Shown: positions 8,048 through 14,749, counted from the stretch's first letter. The stretch is DNA of 14,749 nt from Porphyromonadaceae bacterium UBA7087 (GCA_002493515.1 DKYZ01000032.1:1-14749); one strand, 5' to 3'. A program made the numbers and translations. Notes: a model not told the origin generated them from the letters alone.

Positions 8048-8061
8048 ATTTAACGTTAAAT
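8048..8061. promoter_or_regulatory. 14-bp perfect palindrome at the trxB promoter
   Basis: ATTTAAC-GTTAAAT is a perfect inverted repeat centred between 8054 and 8055. It overlaps the end of the candidate -7 box and the expected transcription start. The position would suit a repressor operator. AT-rich palindromes also occur by chance, so a regulatory role is inference. Confidence 0.35.
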
Positions 8062-8089
8062 ATATGATATTAGATTTAAAATACTCAAA
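8057..8089 (-). promoter_or_regulatory. Candidate Bacteroidota-type promoter of the trxB operon
   Basis: On the minus strand TTTG (8089-8086) is followed after 21 bases by TATATTTA (8064-8057). This is a match to the known consensus except for the last base of the -7 box. Transcription would start around 8050-8052, giving a leader of about 25 bases before the ATG at 8026. No better candidate is seen in the 98 bases between lolA and trxB. Confidence 0.5.
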
Positions 8090-8124
8090 TGAATATCTAA
8101 TGTGTGAATGGTGTCAAAGCCGGG

Positions 8125-8760
8125 TCATCTCAAGTCAACAAGCTCCACGCCACGGTATTTCGCCGCAGGATACTCGAACTCCGAGGCGGCAATCTTCACA
8201 TTGCGTCTCACCGCGCCCACTGTCACATCCGCTGTCTGGCCTGACGTACCGGTCACGGATATCTTTTCCGGAATGAACGTGGATGCGTTGATTGTGAGTG
8301 TAACCTTCCTCACAGTGCTCTTACGGCTCTTAGGAGTGAGGTCAACCACATATTTCCCCTTAATACGGGTCTTGGAAAACACGGCTGTGTAACCCTTCAC
8401 GCCGCCGTTGACATAAAGCAGGGGATTTGACTCCGCCAGTTCCGACGCCGTGGGAGTCACCACGGTTGTCTCTTTCGTTCGCGGATTATATGAATACAGG
8501 TGCTTGCCGTTATACCAGCTGCTGCCCTCCGGGAGGGAGACAGCGAACTTGTTGCCGGAGGCTTTCAGCGTGCCCTTCGAGGCATGGCCTCCCGAGCTGA
8601 TTGTGAACGACACCTCCATCACCTTTCCGGCCGATATGGCCGAGGCGGCCTTGGACACTACCTCCGGAGCCGTAAGCGGTGCGGCGGAGGCAGAAAGCGC
8701 GGTGACTGCGGCAAGCATCCCGGCAAGCGCCATCAGTATTATTCTTCCGTATGTTTTCAT
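8125..8760 (-). CDS. lolA: LolA-like outer-membrane lipoprotein carrier protein
   Basis: The protein has 211 residues and a signal peptide (about 1-26, hydrophobic core, cleavage after SASA), so it is periplasmic. The mature part has the LolA/LolB-type layout of an N-terminal helix (LTAPEVVSKAASAISA) followed by repeated beta-strands, including FAVSLPEGSSWYNGKHLYSY and a strand with KTRIKGKYVVDLTP. LolA carries lipoproteins from the inner membrane across the periplasm. Similarity is to fold and pattern, not a single catalytic motif. The position directly after ftsK (29-base gap) supports the call, since ftsK-lolA order is also known from E. coli. No Shine-Dalgarno site is seen before the ATG at 8760. 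Confidence 0.8.
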   Translation of the reverse strand: MKTYGRIILMALAGMLAAVTALSASAAPLTAPEVVSKAASAISAGKVMEVSFTISSGGHASKGTLKASGNKFAVSLPEGSSWYNGKHLYSYNPRTKETTVVTPTASELAESNPLLYVNGGVKGYTAVFSKTRIKGKYVVDLTPKSRKSTVRKVTLTINASTFIPEKISVTGTSGQTADVTVGAVRRNVKIAASEFEYPAAKYRGVELVDLR

Positions 8761-8789
8761 CCTGATTTCTGTTTAAATGTCCGTGATAA

Positions 8790-11501
8790 TCATACAACGT
8801 CTCTCTTCTCCGCAAGCATACCTTCGAGCGAGACCGCGTCAACAAGCACCGAGCGAGGCTTGCCGCCGTGGGAGGGTCCCACGATGCCGGCCTCCTCAAG
8901 CTGGTCCATGATACGGCCGGCGCGGTTGTAACCGATGTTGTATCTGCGCTGCAGCGATGATGTGGAGGCGGTGGAGGAGTTCACGATGGTTCGGGCCACT
9001 TCGTCGAAAAGGGGATCCTTGTCGGTGAATCCGCCGCCAAACTCCTTCTCCTCGCCACCCTCGCCGACAACCGGCTCAGGAAGCTCATATGCGCCGCGCG
9101 GGTATGGTTGCCGCGAGATATATTCGCATATCTCCTCCACCTCCGGGGTATCGACAAACGCGCACTGCACGCGCGTCAGCTCCGAGTTGCTGCTGATGAG
9201 CATGTCCCCTTTTCCTATTAGCTGCTGGGCGCCGGATGTGTCGAGGATAATCTTGCTGTCGACGCCCGAACTTACCTTGAAGGCGATCCTGGCAGGGAAG
9301 TTGGCACGGATGATGCCGGTGATGACATTCGTGGAAGGTCGCTGCGTGGCGAGGATCACGTGCATTCCGACAGCTCTCGCCTTCTGGGCAAGACGCGCTA
9401 TGGGCATCTCCACCTCCTTGCCGCTGGTCATGATAAGGTCGCTGAACTCATCGACCACCACCACTATGTAAGGAAGATAACGATGCCCCTTGCGGGGGTC
9501 AAGGCGCTTGTCGATAACCTTCGGATTATATTCCTCGATGTTCCTCGAGCCGGCCTGCTTGAGAAGCTGATAGCGGTCGTCCATCTCCACGCACAGAGAG
9601 CTCAGGGTCGCCACGACCTTGCTCATGTCGGTGATGATGGGCTCGCTCTCGTCAGGCAGTTTCGCCAGATACTGCTGCTCTATCTTGGCGTAAAGGCTGA
9701 ACTCCACCATCTTGGGGTCGATCATGACGAATTTCAGCTCGTCGGGCGACTTCTTGTAGAGAAGCGACGTGATGATGGCGTTGAGACCCACGGACTTACC
9801 CTGACCGGTAGCGCCAGCCACGAGAAGGTGGGGCATCTTGGCCAGGTCGGCGATGAAGACATCGTTGGAGATTGTCGAGCCGAGGGCTATCGGAAGCTTG
9901 TATTTCGTCTCCTGGAACTTACGCGACTTTATGACCGTGCGCATAGAGACTGTCTGCGGATCCTTGTTGGCCACCTCTATGCCGACCGTGCCCTTTCCGG
10001 GAATCGGGGCTATGATTCTGACTCCCACCGCCGACAGACTCAGGGCAATATCGTCGACAAGACTGCGTATGCGCGCTATCTTGACACCCTTGTCGGGCAC
10101 TATCTCATAAAGCGTCACGGTAGGCCCGACGGTAGCCTCGATGCTGGTGATGGGTATGCCGAAATCAAGAAGCGTCTTGCGTATGCGCTCCTTGTTCTCA
10201 TATTGCTCCGTGGCGTCCACACTTATCTTCTCCACTCCGGGCCGCAGATATTCCACGGGCGGGAATGCGTACGGAAGATGCCCCGGGACTCCGGCCACAT
10301 CTCCGCGCGGGGAGCCGTCGGCCTGTGCTATCTCGTTGACGTTGACCACCATGGAAAGATCGGAGCTGTTCTCATTCTTATCAGCGGCCTTTTCATTGCC
10401 GCTGACTCCGGCTGCGGGTTCAACCGGAGCGACTTCCGATACAGCGGGCTGCCTTTCCGTGACCGGCGGCTGCGGCGCAGGCTCTGTGTCCTCTATATTA
10501 TAGCTTTCCGATTCTTCCGGAGTGTCATATACGGCCACCTCGTCCTCAAAGTCGGGAAGGGTGTAATAGCCGCTGTCGGCGAAAGACACATGCGTGTCTT
10601 CCGGCTCCGGCTCAGGTTCGGGTTCCGTCTCCTCCCCGGCCTTGCGCGCATCGGATATCTCATACTGGCGCATCTCCTCTATCTCACGCTCCCTCTGACG
10701 CTGCAGGGCGAGTTTCTCCTCACGCTTGCGCTTCTTCTCAAGATAGTTGTTGCGCATGCGTATGACCCAGTTGATAAAGTCTCTCATGCATATCACCACG
10801 AAGGCCGAGAGCATGAATATGCAGAGAATCACCGCTCCCGTCAACCCGAGGAAGTGGATGACAAACTCATTGACATAACGGCCGTGATATCCGCCCCAGT
10901 TCACCGGGGAATGCAGCGATATGGTGAGCAAACCCACGATAAGCGAGACAGTTATCAGGGCGACAAGCGACTTGATGGTGAAATCGACCGACTTGAACTT
11001 CGGTTTTCCGGCCAGCTGCTTCATGGTCATGGCAGCAAGCCAGAATATTATAACAAAGGAACCCAGACCAAAACATTCGTTTATCAGGAACTCCGAGATA
11101 CGGGCCCCCCCCTCGCCGGCTTTATTGGCTATGTCGGGAGTCTGACCAATCGGGAAGTTGTTTACGAGTGCCTGGTCGTGGATACAGTCTACCAGGTATG
11201 ACAGGAATGCCACACCGAGATAAATAGCGAAGAAACCGAGAAACAGGCCCAGGAGCCAACGTGTGGTCTGGCTTCCGGCCCACTCCTTCACCCGTTGGGT
11301 GAAAGGTACCGCCGGCTCCTTGCGCACCTTCTCCTTTACTTTCTTCTCCTGCTGTTTCCTGGGTTTGGGAGCCTTGCGTGATGAATCAGGTTTCTTTGGC
11401 TGGGGCTCCGGCTCAGGGCGCGGCTGCTCGGGGGGAGCGACATCCGCCTGGGGGTACTGAATTTCGGGACTATATGAGTCAAATCTGTTATTCCTTTCCA
11501 T
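8790..11501 (-). CDS. ftsK: DNA translocase FtsK/SpoIIIE family
   Basis: FtsK is a septum-anchored ATPase that pumps chromosomal DNA during division and helps resolve dimers at dif. With the ATG at 11501 the protein has 903 residues. A basic, proline-rich N-terminus (about 25-65) precedes four membrane segments (about 82-104, 146-161, 178-196 and 213-239). A charged helix (about 254-280) and an acidic proline-rich linker with EPEPEPEPEPED (293-302) follow. The motor contains Walker A GATGQGKS (563-570) and Walker B IVVVVDEFSD (679-688). The gamma winged-helix domain that reads DNA orientation is at about 830-890. An in-frame TTG at 11522 is rejected as start because it lies inside the -7 box of the candidate promoter. 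lolA follows 29 bases downstream. Confidence 0.95.
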   Translation of the reverse strand: MERNNRFDSYSPEIQYPQADVAPPEQPRPEPEPQPKKPDSSRKAPKPRKQQEKKVKEKVRKEPAVPFTQRVKEWAGSQTTRWLLGLFLGFFAIYLGVAFLSYLVDCIHDQALVNNFPIGQTPDIANKAGEGGARISEFLINECFGLGSFVIIFWLAAMTMKQLAGKPKFKSVDFTIKSLVALITVSLIVGLLTISLHSPVNWGGYHGRYVNEFVIHFLGLTGAVILCIFMLSAFVVICMRDFINWVIRMRNNYLEKKRKREEKLALQRQREREIEEMRQYEISDARKAGEETEPEPEPEPEDTHVSFADSGYYTLPDFEDEVAVYDTPEESESYNIEDTEPAPQPPVTERQPAVSEVAPVEPAAGVSGNEKAADKNENSSDLSMVVNVNEIAQADGSPRGDVAGVPGHLPYAFPPVEYLRPGVEKISVDATEQYENKERIRKTLLDFGIPITSIEATVGPTVTLYEIVPDKGVKIARIRSLVDDIALSLSAVGVRIIAPIPGKGTVGIEVANKDPQTVSMRTVIKSRKFQETKYKLPIALGSTISNDVFIADLAKMPHLLVAGATGQGKSVGLNAIITSLLYKKSPDELKFVMIDPKMVEFSLYAKIEQQYLAKLPDESEPIITDMSKVVATLSSLCVEMDDRYQLLKQAGSRNIEEYNPKVIDKRLDPRKGHRYLPYIVVVVDEFSDLIMTSGKEVEMPIARLAQKARAVGMHVILATQRPSTNVITGIIRANFPARIAFKVSSGVDSKIILDTSGAQQLIGKGDMLISSNSELTRVQCAFVDTPEVEEICEYISRQPYPRGAYELPEPVVGEGGEEKEFGGGFTDKDPLFDEVARTIVNSSTASTSSLQRRYNIGYNRAGRIMDQLEEAGIVGPSHGGKPRSVLVDAVSLEGMLAEKRDVV

Positions 11502-11608
11502 TTCCACTATTTTGGAATGCAAAGTTAATCTTTTTTGTCCATAAAGCCATTTTCAAATCGTTAACTATTTTAAAAAATCGAGTCCATAAGCCGAAACAAT
11601 AAAGAAAT
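11502..11608. other. Intergenic region between the L,D-transpeptidase gene and ftsK
   Basis: The 107 AT-rich bases contain the ftsK -7 box. A near-repeated sequence also occurs: GTCCATAAAGCC at 11537-11548 and GTCCATAAGCC at 11582-11592, 45 bases apart in the same direction. A T-run follows the L,D-transpeptidase end on the minus strand, but only a three-pair stem precedes it, so I do not call a terminator. Confidence 0.4.
11520..11527 (-). promoter_or_regulatory. Candidate -7 box of the ftsK-lolA promoter
   Basis: TAACTTTG on the minus strand (11527-11520) fully matches the Bacteroidota -7 consensus TAnnTTTG. The -33 position (about 11547-11550) reads ATGG, a poor match, so the promoter may be weak or aided by an activator. 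Transcription would begin about 11513-11516, leaving a leader of only some 12-15 bases before the ATG at 11501. Confidence 0.5.
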
Positions 11609-12589
11609 TTACTCAGAATCGACCACTACGGGCTGCTCCGCCGAGGTAGAATCGGAGCTCTCCCCTACCCTGGCGGTGTCGGTGCTGCCACCATCGGCTG
11701 TCCTTTCCGGAGTCCCGGCGACTTCATCACCGGCTCCAGTTTCTGTCATTGCCAGCTCACTGTCGCCGGGTAGGGAGACAGTAGCGACGTGGTGTCCTGT
11801 CGTCGGTATCGCCGGGATGTCATAACCCTCCTCGCGGTTTACCGCCATGTCACGCTTACCGGGACTTACTATCACCGGCATACCCTTCTTCACCATCGAG
11901 GCGAGCTCCAGAATATTCTCGTTCTTGATGCGGATGCAGCCGTGCGACGAGCGGCCGCCTATGCTCCAGGGGGCACAGGTGCCATGGATGCCTATCTGGG
12001 TGATGCCCGGGATGTCAAGACGGATGAATTTCGGTCCGTATTGCCCTTTCTTCTGGCTGGTGCGCCCCTCGTCGTCGGTAAACAGCCAGTCGGTGCTGTT
12101 GTAGACCCCCTTCACCTTGAAAAAACCCTCAGGAGTGCGGAAGTCGCCCTTTTTATGCTTGGTGCCGTAGTTTTTCGCACAGGCCATGCCATAGCTTCTC
12201 ACCTCACGACCGTAACGGTCGAAAAGAATCACCTTCATACGCTGTTTGTCAACCACGATGAAATATTCATAAGGAGAGTTCAACAGCCTTTCGGCATATC
12301 TGAGACTGACTCCGGCTATGTCGCCGATAATGCCCTGGGCATAGTTATCCCTTTCCGGCGACGAGGCCAGAAACGACCTGAGCTCACGCAGCGACGCGAA
12401 GTGCAGGCTGTCGGGTTCCGAAGGCGCATCGCCTATCATCACCTCGGCCAGAACTCCAGCCGAATCCGCGGCAAGATAACCGTCATCGTCGGAAGATACC
12501 GACGACGCATATCCCGTACACGAGCCCAAGGAGACTGCTATGGCAAGCGCGAGGGCTGTTCTGAGGAGATGGAGCAATATCTGGCGCAT
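11609..12589 (-). CDS. L,D-transpeptidase (YkuD family), lipoprotein
   Basis: With the ATG at 12589 the protein has 326 residues. It begins with a lipoprotein signal peptide; the lipobox LGSC puts the acylated cysteine at residue 24, so it is membrane-anchored outside the cytoplasm. The YkuD catalytic domain (about 107-243) has the conserved H202-G-T and the S215-H216-G-C218-I-R220 motif, with C218 as nucleophile. The family makes 3-3 peptidoglycan cross-links or attaches proteins to peptidoglycan; which applies here is not visible. A low-complexity Ser/Thr/Glu/Gly-rich tail of about 60 residues follows. An in-frame TTG at 12619 is less likely as start because the signal peptide fits the ATG. 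The gene lies 116 bases after the anti-sigma-like gene. I found no clear promoter or terminator in that gap, so co-transcription is possible. Confidence 0.9.
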   Translation of the reverse strand: MRQILLHLLRTALALAIAVSLGSCTGYASSVSSDDDGYLAADSAGVLAEVMIGDAPSEPDSLHFASLRELRSFLASSPERDNYAQGIIGDIAGVSLRYAERLLNSPYEYFIVVDKQRMKVILFDRYGREVRSYGMACAKNYGTKHKKGDFRTPEGFFKVKGVYNSTDWLFTDDEGRTSQKKGQYGPKFIRLDIPGITQIGIHGTCAPWSIGGRSSHGCIRIKNENILELASMVKKGMPVIVSPGKRDMAVNREEGYDIPAIPTTGHHVATVSLPGDSELAMTETGAGDEVAGTPERTADGGSTDTARVGESSDSTSAEQPVVVDSE

Positions 12590-12705
12590 AGTTTTGATTT
12601 TTATTTCCTTAATATACAATTACAACAAGCGAACAGGGCGCAGGATGCACACAGACTGAAATTTTATAATCCGCTGTCGCCCTTTCCTGACTGCCTCGAA
12701 GTTCG

Positions 12706-13605
12706 TCAGCGGATACGGGCGAGTATGTCCTGACACTGCGCGGCAAACTCCCTGTCGTCTGCATAACGCACCGACATCTCCTTGAGAACATCCCGGGCCT
12801 TGCTGCGGTCGTGAAGCATCAGATATGCCATTGCCAGACGCATTCCAGCCTCCTCGCCGCCCTGCATATCATCTGAATCCGCGTCACGGTAGTCTTTCAC
12901 AAGCTCAGGCAAAATGTTCCTCAACTCGCTATCCGACAATGTTTTCAAGTCAACCTGTTCGCTTCCGTCCCGGCTCGGGGTGTAGATATAGTTGTAGGCC
13001 ACGATAGTGTCGTCAACATTGGCGCGTCCGTCGCTCATTATCGACAGTGAGAGTGTCGCACCAATAGCGACAAGCACCGCCACTGAAGCCGCCCAGCCCC
13101 AAGTGAGAAGACGCTGGCGCCTTGAAGACCTGGCTGAATCGGAGTTATCAGAACTATCGGATTTATCAGAATTATCGGAATTATCGGAATTATCAGCATT
13201 CTCCGCTGCGCTACCGATATCTATTATATCAAATTCTGGCGGTGGAGGAGGAAGAACCATGTCGGATTCATCCCATTTATCAGAGATACACGCACTAAGC
13301 CAACGACTTTCGGAAAATCCAGCAGCTAATCCCAATGAATCCCACGTATCGTCAGAATCGCCGGTATTGTCGTAACGCCCTATGGCTCTGATCAGGGCTG
13401 CCTCGGAAATGTTTCTCATCGCCATGCCGAAAGCGGTGTTCTCCTCCCAGGCCTCGCGATATATGCCATCGAGAATCATGATATGAATCCGGAAATCCTC
13501 AGCGAACTTACTGTCATGTTCGAGCCTTTCGTTGAACGTCTTTCTCTCTTCGTCTGACAACGAGCCGTCAATATACTTGTCAAACAGATCCAAATTATTT
13601 TCCAT
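12706..13605 (-). CDS. Single-pass membrane protein, probable anti-sigma factor
   Basis: The 299-residue protein starts with a short helical segment, LFDKYIDGSLSDEERKTFNE (7-26), resembling the start of many anti-sigma factors in this phylum; no zinc-binding HxxxCxxC is present. A stretch PPPPP (119-123) and a Ser-Asp-Asn repeat (about 137-157) lead to one membrane helix (about 166-190). The C-terminal part (about 191-299) is outside the cytoplasm and ends in helices that look TPR-like (MRLAMAYLMLHDRSKARDVL). The start is fixed by a strong Shine-Dalgarno AAAGGAGG seven bases before the ATG at 13605, in preference to upstream codons in the same frame. It overlaps the sigma gene by 11 bases, which is the main argument for an anti-sigma role. 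The partner relation is inference. Confidence 0.7.
   Translation of the reverse strand: MENNLDLFDKYIDGSLSDEERKTFNERLEHDSKFAEDFRIHIMILDGIYREAWEENTAFGMAMRNISEAALIRAIGRYDNTGDSDDTWDSLGLAAGFSESRWLSACISDKWDESDMVLPPPPPEFDIIDIGSAAENADNSDNSDNSDKSDSSDNSDSARSSRRQRLLTWGWAASVAVLVAIGATLSLSIMSDGRANVDDTIVAYNYIYTPSRDGSEQVDLKTLSDSELRNILPELVKDYRDADSDDMQGGEEAGMRLAMAYLMLHDRSKARDVLKEMSVRYADDREFAAQCQDILARIR
13142..13195 (-). repeat. In-frame 9-bp tandem repeat coding Ser-Asp-Asn units
   Basis: Six adjoining units of nine bases on the plus strand follow the pattern GA(A/G/T)T/CTATC(A/G): 13142, 13151, 13160, 13169, 13178 and 13187. Two consecutive units (13169-13186) are identical and the others differ by one or two bases. 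On the coding strand each gives about three residues of the acidic SDN-type linker just before the membrane helix. Since nine bases keep the frame, copy number could change without breaking the gene. Confidence 0.8.
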
Positions 13606-14245
13606 CGCGAGTCCTCCTTTCCGGTTTGTCATCAATAATTCCGGCTTCGTAAAGAGCCAGTTTCACTCGATAGCCCAGATTTTGCAGGCAGAGCCAGCGG
13701 CGTGCCTTGACAGCTTTTGCGTTGACAGCCGCCGGCTTGCCGTTGTCACGGTAAGGGTGCAGAATTTCCGCAATGCCGCTGTCCGAAAGGCCACCGAAAT
13801 ACGACATCTTGATAATTGAGAGACAAGGCTCGGGAGAGAACTCCAGTTCCTCGCCGAGAATCTGCAGCGCCTCCTCGCTATGGTAGATAGAATCCTCCTC
13901 GCTGGCCTGCATCTGCTTTCCGAGGTCTGTAATCCTGCGACCGCGTTTCTGGAACTCATCGTCCTCTTCCTGTTCTATAATGGAATCGGTCAAGCCGGCT
14001 TTCCGGAAGAACTTCTCCGCCATGTTCAGCCCTATCTTCATGATATAGGCCCGCCAGTAGGTATCCTCCTTGACACGCCCCTCCAGGATGTTTTTACGGA
14101 TTGCTATAAAAACATCCTGGTAGATATTCTCCGCGTCGGCGAGACGCATGTTGGTGTTTCTGTATCTGTCCATGAGAAAGGTTATGAAGTCTCCGCGGAG
14201 ACTCATATACCATTCCCTGACGATATCCTCGTAAATCTGTGCCAT
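13595..14245 (-). CDS. ECF-like sigma-70 family RNA polymerase sigma factor
   Basis: The 216-residue protein has region 2 at about 21-83, with the core-binding/-10 signature LADAENIYQDVFIAIRKNI (35-53) and WRAYIMKIGLNMAEKFFRK. Region 4 is at about 138-192 (LSIIKMSYFGGLSDSGIAEI, then VNAKAVKARRWLCLQNL). The last motif resembles the 'NAxxVKxxKxxCxxxL' recognition helix of Bacteroidota ECF factors. Between the two helices of the HTH there is an extra stretch with HPYRDNGKPA, which is unusual. Sigma-3 and region 1 are absent, as expected. The ATG at 14245 is used; the codon before it in frame is TTG. The gene overlaps the anti-sigma-like gene by 11 bases. Target genes are unknown; the L,D-transpeptidase downstream is a candidate only by position. 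Confidence 0.85.
   Translation of the reverse strand: MAQIYEDIVREWYMSLRGDFITFLMDRYRNTNMRLADAENIYQDVFIAIRKNILEGRVKEDTYWRAYIMKIGLNMAEKFFRKAGLTDSIIEQEEDDEFQKRGRRITDLGKQMQASEEDSIYHSEEALQILGEELEFSPEPCLSIIKMSYFGGLSDSGIAEILHPYRDNGKPAAVNAKAVKARRWLCLQNLGYRVKLALYEAGIIDDKPERRTRDGK
13613..13620 (-). promoter_or_regulatory. Strong Shine-Dalgarno site of the anti-sigma-like gene
   Basis: AAAGGAGG on the minus strand lies seven bases upstream of the ATG at 13605, inside the end of the sigma factor gene. Such a full match is unusual in Bacteroidota and differs from the other genes here. It decides the start and suggests that the downstream protein is translated efficiently in spite of the overlap. Confidence 0.75.
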
Positions 14246-14252
14246 CAAGCTG

Positions 14253-14283
14253 CAAAGCTACAAAAGAAATCGCTTCCTACAAT
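14253..14283 (-). promoter_or_regulatory. Bacteroidota-type promoter of the sigma factor gene
   Basis: On the minus strand ATTG (14283-14280) is followed after 19 bases by TAGCTTTG (14260-14253). The -7 box matches the consensus TAnnTTTG fully and the -33 box in three of four bases. The last G of the box is only seven bases from the ATG at 14245, so transcription should start at or within a few bases of the start codon, giving a leaderless or near-leaderless mRNA. Confidence 0.65.
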
Positions 14284-14305
14284 CCCCATTAAGAATTATT
14301 AACAT

Positions 14306-14749
14306 TTAAGTCGGCACCTTCCTTTCCCTGTCGCGTTCGTAAAGCTCAAATTCACAAAGGCATATAAATTCCTCGCGGAAGCGGTTTGTGCGCATCGCCA
14401 GGGTTATGGCCTCACCCACGAGAGCGACACCAGAGAGAAGGTAATGTCGGCTATCGTTCCATTTCAGGGTATGTCCGGCAATCTCAGCGGTACGGAGCAG
14501 CTTGTCGCGATATTCCATATCCCCGAAATATGTCGCGCTACCTATGGCAAAGGCCGTGCCGCTTGGACTGAGGTTAAGCAACACTGGCCCTGAATCTACA
14601 TCCAGGCCGAGCCAACAGGAGCGGTCATGAAACTCCTTTATTCCAGACACCGGGAAATCCTGGCCGAAATAGTTCTTGAGTGCCTCATATTGTTCTTTCG
14701 CGAAATTCGGAGCCACAAGTGTAAGGTAGGGATATTCAGTAAATGGCGT
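14306..14749 (-). CDS. Unrecognised protein, 5' end outside the window
   Basis: A frame ends with TAA at 14306 and is open to the window edge, giving 147 visible residues, so the true start lies beyond 14749. A GTG within the frame at 14716 could serve as a start but is not needed. I do not recognise the family. The visible part has no membrane segment or signal peptide and looks like a soluble mixed alpha/beta protein. It contains two aromatic/charged segments (IKEFHDRSCWLGLDVDSG, LKWNDSRHYLLSGVALVG) and a charged C-terminal helix ending ELYERDRERKVPT. It lies 60 bases upstream of the sigma factor gene, whose promoter begins 22 bases past this stop, so the two probably belong to different units. 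Confidence 0.65.
   Translation of the reverse strand, partial: TPFTEYPYLTLVAPNFAKEQYEALKNYFGQDFPVSGIKEFHDRSCWLGLDVDSGPVLLNLSPSGTAFAIGSATYFGDMEYRDKLLRTAEIAGHTLKWNDSRHYLLSGVALVGEAITLAMRTNRFREEFICLCEFELYERDRERKVPT

Noticed and set aside
8069..8101. Inverted repeat ATTAGAT/ATCTAAT between lolA and trxB
   Set aside because: The seven-base AT-rich arms with a 19-base loop and no T-run make a weak structure; it is not a convincing terminator or operator.
9360..11201. Long plus-strand open frame (613 codons) opposite ftsK
   Set aside because: It lies wholly antisense to a gene with complete FtsK motifs. The translation has no recognisable domain and is rich in His, Arg and Leu, as is usual for reversed codons in moderately GC-rich DNA.
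11789..12733. Plus-strand open frame (314 codons) opposite the L,D-transpeptidase
   Set aside because: It is antisense to a gene with intact YkuD motifs and a lipobox, and the translation looks non-biological.
13142..13195. CRISPR-like array
   Set aside because: The units are only nine bases long and directly adjacent, without spacers, and lie in frame inside a coding region.

Overview
The window reads as an ordinary, densely packed stretch of a Bacteroidales chromosome. All twelve recognisable genes lie on the minus strand, so transcription runs from high to low coordinates. The evidence for Bacteroidota is of three kinds: promoter boxes of the TTTG-N19-21-TAnnTTTG type, mostly AT-rich leaders without Shine-Dalgarno sites, and the gene families themselves (large two-half M16 protease, FtsK-LolA order, ECF sigma factor of the 'NAxxVKxxK' type, RIC-like protein beside a LuxR regulator). 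The moderately high GC content would suit a gut Muribaculaceae-like organism, but the family assignment is a guess.

Layout in transcription order. (1) 14749-14306: the 3' part of an unrecognised gene, cut by the window edge. (2) 14283-12706: a promoter with almost no leader, an ECF-like sigma factor and an overlapping membrane protein that looks like its anti-sigma factor. (3) 12589-11609: a lipoprotein L,D-transpeptidase; no promoter of its own could be recognised. (4) 11527-8125: ftsK and lolA, chromosome segregation and lipoprotein transport. (5) 8089-3157: a candidate promoter with a palindrome, then six closely spaced or overlapping genes: trxB, dCMP deaminase, S41 C-terminal processing protease, 5-formyltetrahydrofolate cyclo-ligase, a RIC/hemerythrin-like protein and a LuxR-type regulator. 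(6) 3033-24: a single-gene unit with a near-perfect promoter, an M16 metalloprotease and an intrinsic terminator.

Most of the content is housekeeping: thiol redox, pyrimidine and folate metabolism, envelope proteolysis, peptidoglycan cross-linking, lipoprotein sorting and chromosome translocation. The least ordinary part is the end of the six-gene unit. There a protein with the fold signature of the iron-centre repair family (ScdA/YtfE/RIC) has lost both N-domain cysteines and nearly all di-iron ligands. It is joined by an ATGA stop-start overlap to a LuxR-type DNA-binding protein whose receiver-like half lacks visible phosphorylation residues. This could be a ligand- or partner-sensing regulatory pair that no longer uses iron or phosphorylation, which is inference only. 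The sigma/anti-sigma pair is the second point of interest, because of its leaderless promoter, its coding tandem repeat and an unusual insertion in sigma region 4. I see no CRISPR array, IS element, tRNA, rRNA or phage gene.
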